Positions 28,795-36,205 of a stretch of DNA of 64,000 nucleotides are shown piece after piece. This DNA is from Nocardia sp. BMG51109. GTDB lineage: Bacteria; Actinomycetota; Actinomycetes; Mycobacteriales; Mycobacteriaceae. Below the pieces are notes generated by a model. That model was not told the DNA's origin. It worked only from the letters and a program-made list of their open reading frames with translations, and made no database searches. Both the position numbers and the translations under genes were made by a program. The DNA is taken from the NCBI RefSeq assembly GCF_000526215.1, contig NZ_JAFQ01000004.1, positions 2,108,001 to 2,172,000 on the forward strand, given 5' to 3'. The stretch's first letter is position 1; each line of letters opens with the position of its first letter.

Positions 28795-29541
28795 TCCCAT
28801 CGGATCGTCGGCGGTGGGTTCGATGTCGGCCTCGAACGGCGGCGTGTACCGGCCCCACCGCACGCATTCCCAGCCGCGGAACTCGCCGCGGCCGTCCGGG
28901 CCGCCGTAGCGCGGCAGCAGCTCGATGGTCTCGGTGTTGTCGAGATGGTTGTTCGTGGTGAACGGCGGCGCCACCCCGCCCACCGCCCGACCGGCCAGAC
29001 GCATGGCCGCGCCGTGGCTGACCACCAGGATGTCGCCGACCGCGGTGGCGCCGGGAATCAGAAATTCCTGCCGAAGCCGTTCCAGCTCCGGCAGGTACCG
29101 ATCGAGCACCTCCTGCCCGGTCTCGCCGCCGGGCAGCCGGACATCCAGCCGTCCCAGATGCCACGTGCGGTAGACATCCTGGAACATCTCGTGCGCCGCA
29201 TCGGAATTGGCCCCCTCCAGCTCGCCGACCTGCACCTCGTACACCCCGTCGAGCACCTCGGCCGACACCCCGGTCACCGATTCGACGTGTCCGGCGGTCT
29301 GGCGGGCGCGTAACGCCGCCGAGCTGAACAGCCGCCGCGGCGGCGTCCTCAGCGTCGCCCCGAACGATTTCGCCTGCGCCACACCGCGCTCGGTCAGCGG
29401 CAGGCCCGGCACCCGGGTGTCCAGGACCTTCGCGACATTGCCCTCGGTCTCGCCGTGCCGGACCAGGATCAGCTTGCCGACTCTGTCCGACTCCCTGCCG
29501 ACTCTGTCCGATTCACCGCCGCCCGCACTGCGTTCACTCAC
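28792..29541 (-). CDS. histidine phosphatase (phosphoglycerate-mutase-like)
   Basis: The GTG start overlaps the pheA stop (GTGA), so the two are coupled. The 249-residue protein has the catalytic RHG motif in LILVRHGETEGN and the second His in VVSHGAAMRLAG, with the acid in EVQVGELEG. The first 23 residues contain a duplicated ESDRVG unit caused by a 21-bp tandem duplication (29476-29490 and 29497-29511). It is the likely Rv3837c counterpart and should hydrolyse a phosphomonoester in the cytosol. The substrate is unknown. Confidence 0.87.
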   Translation of the reverse strand: MSERSAGGGESDRVGRESDRVGKLILVRHGETEGNVAKVLDTRVPGLPLTERGVAQAKSFGATLRTPPRRLFSSAALRARQTAGHVESVTGVSAEVLDGVYEVQVGELEGANSDAAHEMFQDVYRTWHLGRLDVRLPGGETGQEVLDRYLPELERLRQEFLIPGATAVGDILVVSHGAAMRLAGRAVGGVAPPFTTNNHLDNTETIELLPRYGGPDGRGEFRGWECVRWGRYTPPFEADIEPTADDPMG

Positions 29542-30458
29542 AGGTCCGCGACCCCCTTCTTCAGATCCGCCAGCCATGCCGCGGCCGGTTCGTCCGGCGG
29601 CGGCGGTGTGCCGCTCGGCGCGCTCGCCGGCCACGAACCCAGGAAGCGGACCCGTCCGGCGGTGCGGTGCAACGCCTTGAGCGCCTCGGCGACCGCGGTG
29701 TCGTCGATGTGGCCGACACAATCGAGATAGAACCGATAGCTGCCCATCCCGGTGCGCGTCGGCCGCGATTCGATGCGGGTGAGATCGACTCCGCGGTCGG
29801 CGAATTCGGCGAACACCCGCATCAGCGCGCCGGGCTCGTTGGCCAGCTCGAGCACCACCAGCGAGGTCCGGTCGGCACCCGTGCGCGGCGGCGCCGTCCG
29901 CGGCCTGGTCACCAGCACGAACCGGGTCACCGCCCGATCGTGGTCGGCCACACCGGAAGCCAGCACCGCCAGGCCCAGCCGCTCGCCCGCCAGCGTCGTC
30001 GATACGGCCGCGTCGGCATGCCCGGCGACCACGTCCTCCGCCGCGGCGGCGTTGGACGCCGAGGTGTACAACCGGGCCTCGGGCAGGCGGTGCGCCAGCC
30101 ACATCCGCACCTGCGCGGCGGCCACCGGATAGGCGGCGATCGTGTGCACCTCGGACAGCTCGACGCCCGGCCGGGCCAGGATCGTGAACGCCACATCCAG
30201 CTCGGTCTCGGCCACGATCTGCAGCCGCGGCCCGACGGCGAGCGCATCGAGCGTCGCCGAGATCGACCCCTCGACGGAGCTCTCGATCGGCACCACCGCC
30301 CCGTCCACCTCACCGGCCCGGATCAACTCGAGCGCGGCCCCCTGACTCGGCGCGGCGATGCGTTCGACCGGCCCCTCGAAGGCGTTCGCGGACTCCAGCT
30401 GGGCGAGGGCCATCTCGGTGAATGTTCCCGACGGCCCGAAATAGGCGATGTGCGGCAC
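29538..30458 (-). CDS. pheA: prephenate dehydratase with ACT regulatory domain
   Basis: The 306-residue enzyme converts prephenate to phenylpyruvate, the committed step to phenylalanine. The catalytic half begins IAYFGPSGTFTEMAL and contains VPIESSVEGSI and the TRF motif in VTRFVLVT. The C-terminal ACT domain has LELANEPGALMRVFAEFA and ESRPTRTGMGSYRFYLD; the ESRP element binds phenylalanine for feedback control. The GTG start at 30458 matches homologues but lacks a strong ribosome-binding site. It follows the hypothetical gene by 10 bp and is coupled to the phosphatase downstream. Confidence 0.93.
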   Translation of the reverse strand: MPHIAYFGPSGTFTEMALAQLESANAFEGPVERIAAPSQGAALELIRAGEVDGAVVPIESSVEGSISATLDALAVGPRLQIVAETELDVAFTILARPGVELSEVHTIAAYPVAAAQVRMWLAHRLPEARLYTSASNAAAAEDVVAGHADAAVSTTLAGERLGLAVLASGVADHDRAVTRFVLVTRPRTAPPRTGADRTSLVVLELANEPGALMRVFAEFADRGVDLTRIESRPTRTGMGSYRFYLDCVGHIDDTAVAEALKALHRTAGRVRFLGSWPASAPSGTPPPPDEPAAAWLADLKKGVADL

Positions 30459-30468
30459 GAATACGACA

Positions 30469-31014
30469 TTACTGGGGAGTCGGGGGCAAGCTCGGAGTTT
30501 GCGCGATGTCGGATGCCAGTACCGCCAGGCCGAGGGCCACTTCTTCGGGTTCGTCCGACTCGATAGCCAGCAGGACCTCGCGCAGCGCCCGCACCGCCGG
30601 CGGCTGCAGGCCGCGCAGGAATTCGACATCGGGCCGGCGCAGTGCCGCGCGGATATCGTCACCGCACAGCGCCGCGGCGGTGGCGGCGACGAGCGCCAGC
30701 GCCCGCTCGCCCGACGACGTGCGGACCACGAAGCCGGTATCGGCGTGCGCGGCGGCGGCCAGGAAGTCGGCCACCCGCTCATCGGCGGCATCGCCGTCCA
30801 GCGACATCAAGCCCGAACCGTCCAGCGACATCAAGCCCGAACCGTCCGCCGGACTCGATTCGGCGGAGACCGCCCGGACCAAGCCACCCACCAGGCTCGC
30901 GCGAGGCGCCGGCATGTGCAGCGGCACCAGAACGGGCTCGGCGGCTGGATTCGAATCGTGCGGCACGGTTTCCACCGTAGCGATCGGAACGCTTGCGCAA
31001 CGCCGCTTCGTCAC
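30469..31014 (-). CDS. hypothetical protein upstream of pheA
   Basis: The 181-residue product is of unknown family. Its first 50 residues are Pro/Val/Ala-rich, followed by a duplicated octapeptide (DGSGLMSL twice) from a 24-bp tandem repeat. An Ala-rich helical region follows (DERVADFLAAAAHADTGFVVR, RALALVAATAAALCGDDIRAAL, FLRGLQPPAVRALREVLLAI). The farthest GTG (31014) abuts the iron box at 31015, so the true start may be farther in, for example at a GTG 13 codons downstream. It ends 10 bp before pheA and is probably co-transcribed with it. Confidence 0.6.
   Translation of the reverse strand: MTKRRCASVPIATVETVPHDSNPAAEPVLVPLHMPAPRASLVGGLVRAVSAESSPADGSGLMSLDGSGLMSLDGDAADERVADFLAAAAHADTGFVVRTSSGERALALVAATAAALCGDDIRAALRRPDVEFLRGLQPPAVRALREVLLAIESDEPEEVALGLAVLASDIAQTPSLPPTPQ
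30794..30847. repeat. 24-bp tandem duplication inside the gene upstream of pheA
   Basis: Two exact 24-bp copies (30794-30817 and 30818-30841) are followed by six bases of a third. The unit is a multiple of three and duplicates eight residues in frame. Confidence 0.85.
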
Positions 31015-31033
31015 TTAGCTTAGGTTTACCTAA
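31015..31033 (+). promoter_or_regulatory. IdeR/DtxR-type iron box
   Basis: TTAGCTTAGGTTTACCTAA matches 16 of 19 positions of the IdeR/DtxR consensus TTAGGTTAGGCTAACCTAA. It lies 34 bp before the ATG of the DUF2470-type gene, where it would overlap its promoter. Fe-loaded IdeR should repress that gene. M. tuberculosis Rv3839, in the same place, is, as I recall, IdeR-controlled. Confidence 0.78.
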
Positions 31034-31067
31034 TTATGGCGCCGGGTTCGGATATCTGGAGGTACGC

Positions 31068-31823
31068 ATGCCCCGCACGACAACCACCGCCGCACCGACC
31101 ACCGCCGAGCGGGTGCGCAGTGCCTGTGCCCACGCCGAGCATGCGGTCCTCGCCCTCCCCGGCGCCGATCCGGTTTCCACGACCGTGCACCATCTGCGCG
31201 CGTGCGGCGACGCGGTGATCGCTGTCGCCCTGGATTCCTCCGCCGTGGAAGCGGCCGCCGGTCCGCTCGGTTCCCCGGCGGTGCTCGAGCTGACCGATAT
31301 GGCCCCGCTCCCGCTGCGCGAGCCGGTCCGGTCGCTGGTGTGGCTGCGCGGCCGGGTCCGCGCGGTGCCGGGGTACGCCCAGCGCGCCCTGGCCGGCGAG
31401 GTGGCCAAGGACCACCCGCACCCGTCGCTGCTCGATGTCGGCCACACCACCACGCTGCTGCGGGTGGTCGTCGACTCCGCCGTGGTCGCCGATTCCAGCG
31501 GTGCCGCCGCGGCCTGCCTGGACCAGTTGCGCTCCGCCCACCCCGACCCGTTCTGGGAGCTGGAATCGGCGTGGCTGCAACACATGGATGCCGACCACGC
31601 CGACGTCGTGGCGCAACTGGCGCGGCACCTGCCGGTCCGGCTGCGCGGCGGCGCGGTGCACCCGCTGGCCATCGACCGCTACGGCGTGACCCTGCGGGTG
31701 GAGAGCCGCGACAGCGACCACGACGTCCGGCTGCCGTTCGAAACCCCCGTGGACGACGTGCAATCCCTCAGCCGCGCCGTCCGCATCCTCGCCGGCTGCC
31801 CCTTCCTGCACGGCATGCGCTGA
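31068..31823 (+). CDS. DUF2470-type protein (haem/iron-associated fold), iron-regulated
   Basis: ATG 31068 follows GGAGG by 5 nt. The 251-residue protein begins with a Thr/Ala stretch and then a split-barrel-like region (DPVSTTVHHLRACGDAVIAVA, PLREPVRSLVWLRGRVRAVPG). Its C-terminal part carries the DUF2470 signature (WLQHMDADHADVVAQLARHL, IDRYGVTLRVE, RLPFETPVDD). DUF2470 modules accompany haem-degrading or FMN-binding barrels such as HugZ. The iron box directly upstream supports a role in iron or haem use. It matches Rv3839. A catalytic activity is not demonstrated by sequence. Confidence 0.82.
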   Translation: MPRTTTTAAPTTAERVRSACAHAEHAVLALPGADPVSTTVHHLRACGDAVIAVALDSSAVEAAAGPLGSPAVLELTDMAPLPLREPVRSLVWLRGRVRAVPGYAQRALAGEVAKDHPHPSLLDVGHTTTLLRVVVDSAVVADSSGAAAACLDQLRSAHPDPFWELESAWLQHMDADHADVVAQLARHLPVRLRGGAVHPLAIDRYGVTLRVESRDSDHDVRLPFETPVDDVQSLSRAVRILAGCPFLHGMR

Positions 31824-31924
31824 ATCCGACCGGCCCGCAACCTTTTCGCGATGGGCTGCGGCAATCGGATGACCCCGTCCGTTTCCCGCCAGCCGTCCGC
31901 ACTCGCCGCTCTTACGATCACGAC

Positions 31925-32380
31925 ATGCCTGACAATCGGACCATCATCCAGAATGCGTGGCGCGCCTTCGCGAGCCACGAGGCCGAGCGGATCGCCCCCT
32001 GTTTCACCGACGACGCCGAGTGGCTGGCCCCGACGGACAACGCCACCGCGGTCGCCCTCGGCGGACCCAGCCACATGGTCGGCCGCGCCGCCATCACCCG
32101 TTTCCTCGCCGACGACTTCGGGCGGCTGTTCGTGCGCGACGTCGCCGTCGAATTCCACGGCTTCCACGTCGACGGCGACCGGGTGATCGTGGAGGAGACC
32201 ATGAGCGCGACGCTGGCCAACGGGAACGCCTACGTCAACGACTACTGTCTCGTCTTCGAACTGCGTGACGGGCTGATTCACCGGGTGCGGGAGTACATGG
32301 ACACCGCCCGCGGGCACCGCGCGGTATTCGGTGCGTCGGTACCCACCGCCGAAGCCACAATCGGAGTCCCGACCACCTGA
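31925..32380 (+). CDS. SnoaL/NTF2-like protein
   Basis: The 151-residue protein shows a cone-shaped NTF2-like fold pattern: an N-terminal helix (IIQNAWRAFASHEAERIAPCF), then TDDAEWLAP, GRAAITRFL, and C-terminal strands VIVEETMSATLANG and YCLVFELRDGLIHRVREYMDT. Such proteins are isomerases, cyclases or binding proteins; which applies here is not visible. The first in-frame ATG (31925) is used. It is absent from the matching interval of M. tuberculosis as I recall it, so it may be an insertion. Confidence 0.78.
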   Translation: MPDNRTIIQNAWRAFASHEAERIAPCFTDDAEWLAPTDNATAVALGGPSHMVGRAAITRFLADDFGRLFVRDVAVEFHGFHVDGDRVIVEETMSATLANGNAYVNDYCLVFELRDGLIHRVREYMDTARGHRAVFGASVPTAEATIGVPTT

Positions 32381-32443
32381 GCTGGGCACGCCCGCAAGCC
32401 ACCGGCCAGGTGTCACTCGAACCACAGCCATAGATTGGCGGGC

Positions 32444-33238
32444 ATGGTGTTTTCCGCCGATACCGGTTCCGGACCGGGCAAGCCCGCAGACGGACAGCAG
32501 CGCAGAGCAATACAGCTCGAGATCGCGATCGTTCTGGTCGTCACGTTCGGGCTCAGCGGCATCAACGCCGCGCTGTCGCTGATCGAGAGCGCGCTGTCGC
32601 CTGGTGGGGTCGGCGGGCAGACGGCGGCGCTGAATCCGTCGCGGGCGGCGCAGTCGACCATCGATCTGCTGTTCCAGCTGCTCGGGGTGCTCCGGCTGCT
32701 GGGCTGGGGTGCACTCGGGCTGTACCTGTTGTGGCGCAGTGGGATCGGGCCGCGAATGATCGGGCTCGCGCGCATGCGGTGGCGCGGCGACGTGCTGCCG
32801 GGGCTGGTGCTGGCGGCGGTCATCGGACTGCCCGGGCTGGGGTTGTATCTCATCGCGCACGCGCTCGGGATGAGCGTGACCATCGTGCCGAGCTCGCTCG
32901 GCGACCACTGGTGGCGGCTGCCGGTACTGGTGTTGTCGGCGGTGGCGAACGCCGTGGCCGAGGAGGTGCTGGTGGTGGCGTATCTCGTCACCCGGCTGCG
33001 GGCGCTGGGCTGGACGGAGCACCGGTCGCTGCTCGCCTCGGCGCTGCTGCGCGGCAGCTACCACCTCTATCAGGGTCTCGGCGGCGGGCTCGGCAATCTG
33101 GTGATGGGCCTGGTCTTCGGCGCGTTCTGGCAGCGCACCAACCGGCTGTGGCCGCTGGTGCTCGCGCACGCCGCCATCGACGCCGTCGCCTACATCGGCT
33201 ATGCCGTGCTGCACGGGCACGTGTCCTGGCTGCCGTGA
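32444..33238 (+). CDS. CPBP-family intramembrane protease homologue (Abi-like)
   Basis: This 264-residue membrane protein has about seven to eight helices. The CPBP motifs are present: AEEVLVVAYLVTRL, RGSYHLYQG and HAAIDAVAY. The first reads EE followed by VLVV, without the usual Arg of EExxxR; the His and Asp/Asn sites are kept. Relatives are Rce1-like glutamic proteases or membrane chaperones. The start (ATG 32444) has only a weak ribosome-binding site. It lies upstream of the LCP gene, 58 bp away. Confidence 0.8.
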   Translation: MVFSADTGSGPGKPADGQQRRAIQLEIAIVLVVTFGLSGINAALSLIESALSPGGVGGQTAALNPSRAAQSTIDLLFQLLGVLRLLGWGALGLYLLWRSGIGPRMIGLARMRWRGDVLPGLVLAAVIGLPGLGLYLIAHALGMSVTIVPSSLGDHWWRLPVLVLSAVANAVAEEVLVVAYLVTRLRALGWTEHRSLLASALLRGSYHLYQGLGGGLGNLVMGLVFGAFWQRTNRLWPLVLAHAAIDAVAYIGYAVLHGHVSWLP

Positions 33239-33296
33239 GCTTCGTCATCGAATCGAGATGAACCCGAGGGCGCCCCGGGTCAGTACCATCACGGTG

Positions 33297-34748
33297 ATGA
33301 ACGGCGACGACCCCCAGCAGTACGCGCGGACGCGCCGGGTGCCGCCGCCAGGACGCGGACGTCCCGGGCCTCCTCCCGGGAACCAGCGGCAACCCGGCGG
33401 CGAGCCGCCCCAACGACACAGCGGCGAACCACCCCAATGGCACGGCGGCGAGCCGCCCCAATGGCACAGCGGCGAACCACCCCGTCGGCACGGGGGCGAA
33501 CCACCGCAAAGGCGGGGCGGCCCACCACCTCCACCGCCGGGCGACGGCCCACCCCGGCGCCGGCCGGTCGAGTCGACCCAGGTGATGCGGCGTGACGGCA
33601 ACCCCGACCGGGCCCTCGCCTGGTCACAGGCGCCGCCGAACGAGGACCCGCCCCGCTTCCGCCGGCGCCCGCCGAACGAACCGCCGACGCACGCGCCGCC
33701 GCAGCGGCCCGAGCGGTACCGGGAACCGCCGCCGCCCCCGCCCGCGGCCCCGTCGCGCCGCCGCGACCGGCCGCCCCACGAGCCACGGATGCGCCGCAAG
33801 CGGCGGCGTTGGGGCCGCTGGCTGCTGGTCCTGCTGCTGGTGCTGGTCATCACGCCGATCGCGGCCGCGATCTACCTGGATCGCTCACTGCATCGCATCG
33901 ACGCGCTCGCCGACTATTCGGGCCGGGTCGCCGACACCCCGGGCACGAATTGGCTGCTGACCGGATCCGACAGTCGCCTGGGACTGACCTCCGACCAGGA
34001 GAGTGAGCTGTCCACCGGCGGCACCTCCGACGCCGGCGGCGAGCGCAGCGACACGATCATCGTGGTGCACGTCCCGAAATCCGGCGCCGCCACCATCGTC
34101 AGCCTGCCGCGCGACTCCTACGTCCCCATCGCCGGCCACGGCCGGGACAAGCTCAACGCGGCCTTCTCGGCGGGTGGCCCGAAACTGCTGGCCCAGACCG
34201 TCGAGACGGCCACCGGCCTGCACATCGACCATTTCGCGGAGATCGGCTTCGGCGGTTTCGCGGGCATGGTGGACGCCGTCGGCGGTATCGACATGTGCCT
34301 GCCCGAAGCGATCGATGATCCGCTGGCCGGCATCGACCTGCCCGCCGGCTGCCAGCGGCTCGACGGCGCGCAGGCACTCGGCTTCGTCCGCACCCGCGCT
34401 ACCCCCCGCGCGGACCTGGACCGCATGCGCAATCAGCAGATGTTCCTGTCGGCGCTGTTGAAGAAGTCGACCGACACCGGCACCCTGGTCAACCCGTTCC
34501 GGCTGTGGCCGCTGGCGCAGGGCCTGACCAACTCGCTGCAGGTCGACAACGACGACCACATCTGGGATCTGGCCCGGCTGGGCTGGGCGCTGCGCAGCGG
34601 CACCGTGACGACGACGGTTCCGATCGGCGGATTCGACGAGGTGTCCGGCAGCGGCAGTGTGCTGGTGTGGGACAAGGACCGGGCGAGCCGCTTCTTCGAT
34701 GCCCTCGCGTCGGATAAGCCCGTCCCGGAGGACCTGCTCACACGGTAA
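33297..34748 (+). CDS. LytR-CpsA-Psr (LCP) family cell-wall ligase
   Basis: The 483-residue protein has a long cytoplasmic N-terminus (about 170 residues, Pro/Arg-rich with octapeptide repeats). One membrane helix follows (WLLVLLLVLVITPIAAAIYL), then an external LCP domain. The LCP hallmarks are NWLLTGSDSR, RSDTIIVVHVP, TIVSLPRDSYVPI, the GRDKLNAAFSAGG loop, and GAQALGFVRTRATPRADLDRM with catalytic arginines. LCP enzymes attach arabinogalactan or other glycopolymers to peptidoglycan. It corresponds to Rv3840. An ATG at 33258 would add 13 residues. Confidence 0.9.
   Translation: MNGDDPQQYARTRRVPPPGRGRPGPPPGNQRQPGGEPPQRHSGEPPQWHGGEPPQWHSGEPPRRHGGEPPQRRGGPPPPPPGDGPPRRRPVESTQVMRRDGNPDRALAWSQAPPNEDPPRFRRRPPNEPPTHAPPQRPERYREPPPPPPAAPSRRRDRPPHEPRMRRKRRRWGRWLLVLLLVLVITPIAAAIYLDRSLHRIDALADYSGRVADTPGTNWLLTGSDSRLGLTSDQESELSTGGTSDAGGERSDTIIVVHVPKSGAATIVSLPRDSYVPIAGHGRDKLNAAFSAGGPKLLAQTVETATGLHIDHFAEIGFGGFAGMVDAVGGIDMCLPEAIDDPLAGIDLPAGCQRLDGAQALGFVRTRATPRADLDRMRNQQMFLSALLKKSTDTGTLVNPFRLWPLAQGLTNSLQVDNDDHIWDLARLGWALRSGTVTTTVPIGGFDEVSGSGSVLVWDKDRASRFFDALASDKPVPEDLLTR
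33396..33515 (+). repeat. five 24-bp in-frame repeats in the LCP gene
   Basis: Units start at 33396, 33420, 33444, 33468 and 33492 and encode GEPPQ-containing octapeptides such as SGEPPQWH. GGC and AGC starts alternate over the first four units, so units 1-2 and 3-4 form a 48-bp higher-order repeat. Confidence 0.88.
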
Positions 34749-34758
34749 CGTCGATCAC

Positions 34759-35379
34759 ATGCCGAACGACGGCCGGACCGCGGGCGACAGCGATATCCCG
34801 GGCAGCGGTAATCCCAGCGGCAATCCGGGCAGTGGTAATCCGAATGATGAGCGCCCGTTCTCCGACCTGTTGCAGGATCATGTGCGGCACGAGTTCACCG
34901 CGGCGCAGCAATACCTGGCGGCCGCGGTCCACCTGGACGCGCTGCGGCTGCCGCGCCTGGCGGGAGTCTGTTATCGCGGCTCCGGACACCGGCACGCACA
35001 CGCGCTACGCATGATCCGGCACCTGCTGGACCGCAATCTCCCGATCCGGGTCGGCGGCCTGGAGGAGATCGTGCCGGACTTCGAATCCCCGCGCGCGGCA
35101 ATAGATTTCATGCTGCGCCGGGAACGCCTGCTGGCCGACCGGTTGAGCATGCTGAGCCGGAACGCCTGGGAGACCGGCGACTACGTGGGCGAGCAGTTCG
35201 TCCGATGGTTCCTGCGGGACCAGGCCGACGAGGTCGCACGGATGACCACCCTGCTGGCGGTGTTCGACCGCGCCGACGGCGACTTGTTCGCTGTCGAGGA
35301 TTTCGTCGCAAGCGAGGAGAAGCCCGCACCGGAGCCCGGCCCGGACGCACCCAAAATGGCCGGAACAATCCGCAATTGA
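34759..35379 (+). CDS. ferritin-like protein with incomplete ferroxidase centre
   Basis: The 206-residue protein starts 10 bp after the LCP stop. After a Gly/Asn/Ser-rich leader of about 30 residues it has a four-helix ferritin core: LLQDHVRHEFTAAQQYLAAA, a second helix, MLRRERLLADRLSML and YVGEQFVRWFLRDQADEVARM. Helix B reads YRGSGHRHAHA where the neighbouring BfrB has YKQAVEERNHA, so the metal-bridging Glu is Arg, while the following His is kept. The helix-A Glu and the helix-C Glu remain. It may be a structural or regulatory partner of BfrB rather than an active ferroxidase. Confidence 0.8.
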   Translation: MPNDGRTAGDSDIPGSGNPSGNPGSGNPNDERPFSDLLQDHVRHEFTAAQQYLAAAVHLDALRLPRLAGVCYRGSGHRHAHALRMIRHLLDRNLPIRVGGLEEIVPDFESPRAAIDFMLRRERLLADRLSMLSRNAWETGDYVGEQFVRWFLRDQADEVARMTTLLAVFDRADGDLFAVEDFVASEEKPAPEPGPDAPKMAGTIRN

Positions 35380-35398
35380 TTAGGCAATACTTGCCTCA
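35380..35398 (+). promoter_or_regulatory. possible IdeR-type operator upstream of bfrB
   Basis: TTAGGCAATACTTGCCTCA agrees with the IdeR consensus at 12 of 19 positions and contains the perfect dyad AGGCAA-TAC-TTGCCT (35382-35396). It begins one base after the stop of the first ferritin gene and 68 bp before the bfrB start. In M. tuberculosis, IdeR activates bfrB from upstream boxes. The match here is weaker than that at 31015. Confidence 0.5.
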
Positions 35399-35465
35399 AT
35401 AAGGCAGCGCTCAATAAGGGTGCACTTGGATGACAGGACCGATAACCAGCATTAATGTCGGGATC

Positions 35466-36014
35466 ATGTCCACCAACCCCGAGCCCCCACGCAGCAAGTT
35501 CCATCACTTGCTACACGACCAGATTCGGCACGAATTCAATGCCGAACATCAGTACATCGCCATTGCGGTGTGGTTCGACAATGCCGATCTTCCGGTATTG
35601 GCGAAGTACTTCTACAAGCAGGCCGTCGAGGAACGCAACCACGCGATGATGATCGCGCAGTACTTCCTCGATCGCGATATGAGCATCGAACTGTCCGGCG
35701 TCGACGGGGCGAAGTCGAAATTCGAGAATGCCCACGAGCCCATCGCCCTCGCGCTGCAGCAGGAGAAGACGGTCACCGATCAGATCGTGCAGCTGGCCGG
35801 CACCGCCCGGGAAGAGGGCGACTACCTCGGCGAGCAGTTCATGCAGTGGTTCCTCAAGGAGCAGGTCGAGGAGGTCGCGCGGATGCGCACGCTGCTCACC
35901 GTGGCCGAGCGCGCCGGGTCCAACCTGTTCGATCTGGAGAACTTCGTCCGCCGCGAGATGAGCGGCCCGGACACCGCCTCGTTCGCACCGCACGCCGCGG
36001 GCGGATCGATCTGA
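35466..36014 (+). CDS. bfrB: ferritin BfrB (iron storage)
   Basis: The 182-residue protein matches mycobacterial BfrB in length, start position (MSTNPEPPRSKFHHLL) and end (PHAAGGSI). The full ferroxidase set is visible: Glu in HDQIRHEFNAEHQY, EERNH in helix B, QQEKTVTDQ in helix C and LGEQFMQWFLKEQ in helix D. It oxidises Fe(II) and stores ferric iron in a 24-mer shell. An upstream ATG at 35430 has a fair AAGGG site, but homology favours 35466. It sits behind a candidate iron box and downstream of a degenerate ferritin. Confidence 0.94.
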   Translation: MSTNPEPPRSKFHHLLHDQIRHEFNAEHQYIAIAVWFDNADLPVLAKYFYKQAVEERNHAMMIAQYFLDRDMSIELSGVDGAKSKFENAHEPIALALQQEKTVTDQIVQLAGTAREEGDYLGEQFMQWFLKEQVEEVARMRTLLTVAERAGSNLFDLENFVRREMSGPDTASFAPHAAGGSI

Positions 36015-36205
36015 CGTTCTCCCCTGTCACGCCGCGAACGCTCGGCTCCGCAGACGATGCGGGACCGGGTTTTTCGTGGCCCGCGGCCGACTCGGTCACC
36101 GGCATGTCGCGCACGTCGGCATGCCGCACCGGACAACACCCAGGCGGCTGAGAAATCAGCCGCCCCAACGGAATCCGGCCCGGCGACACGCCCGATGGCG
36201 ACCGC

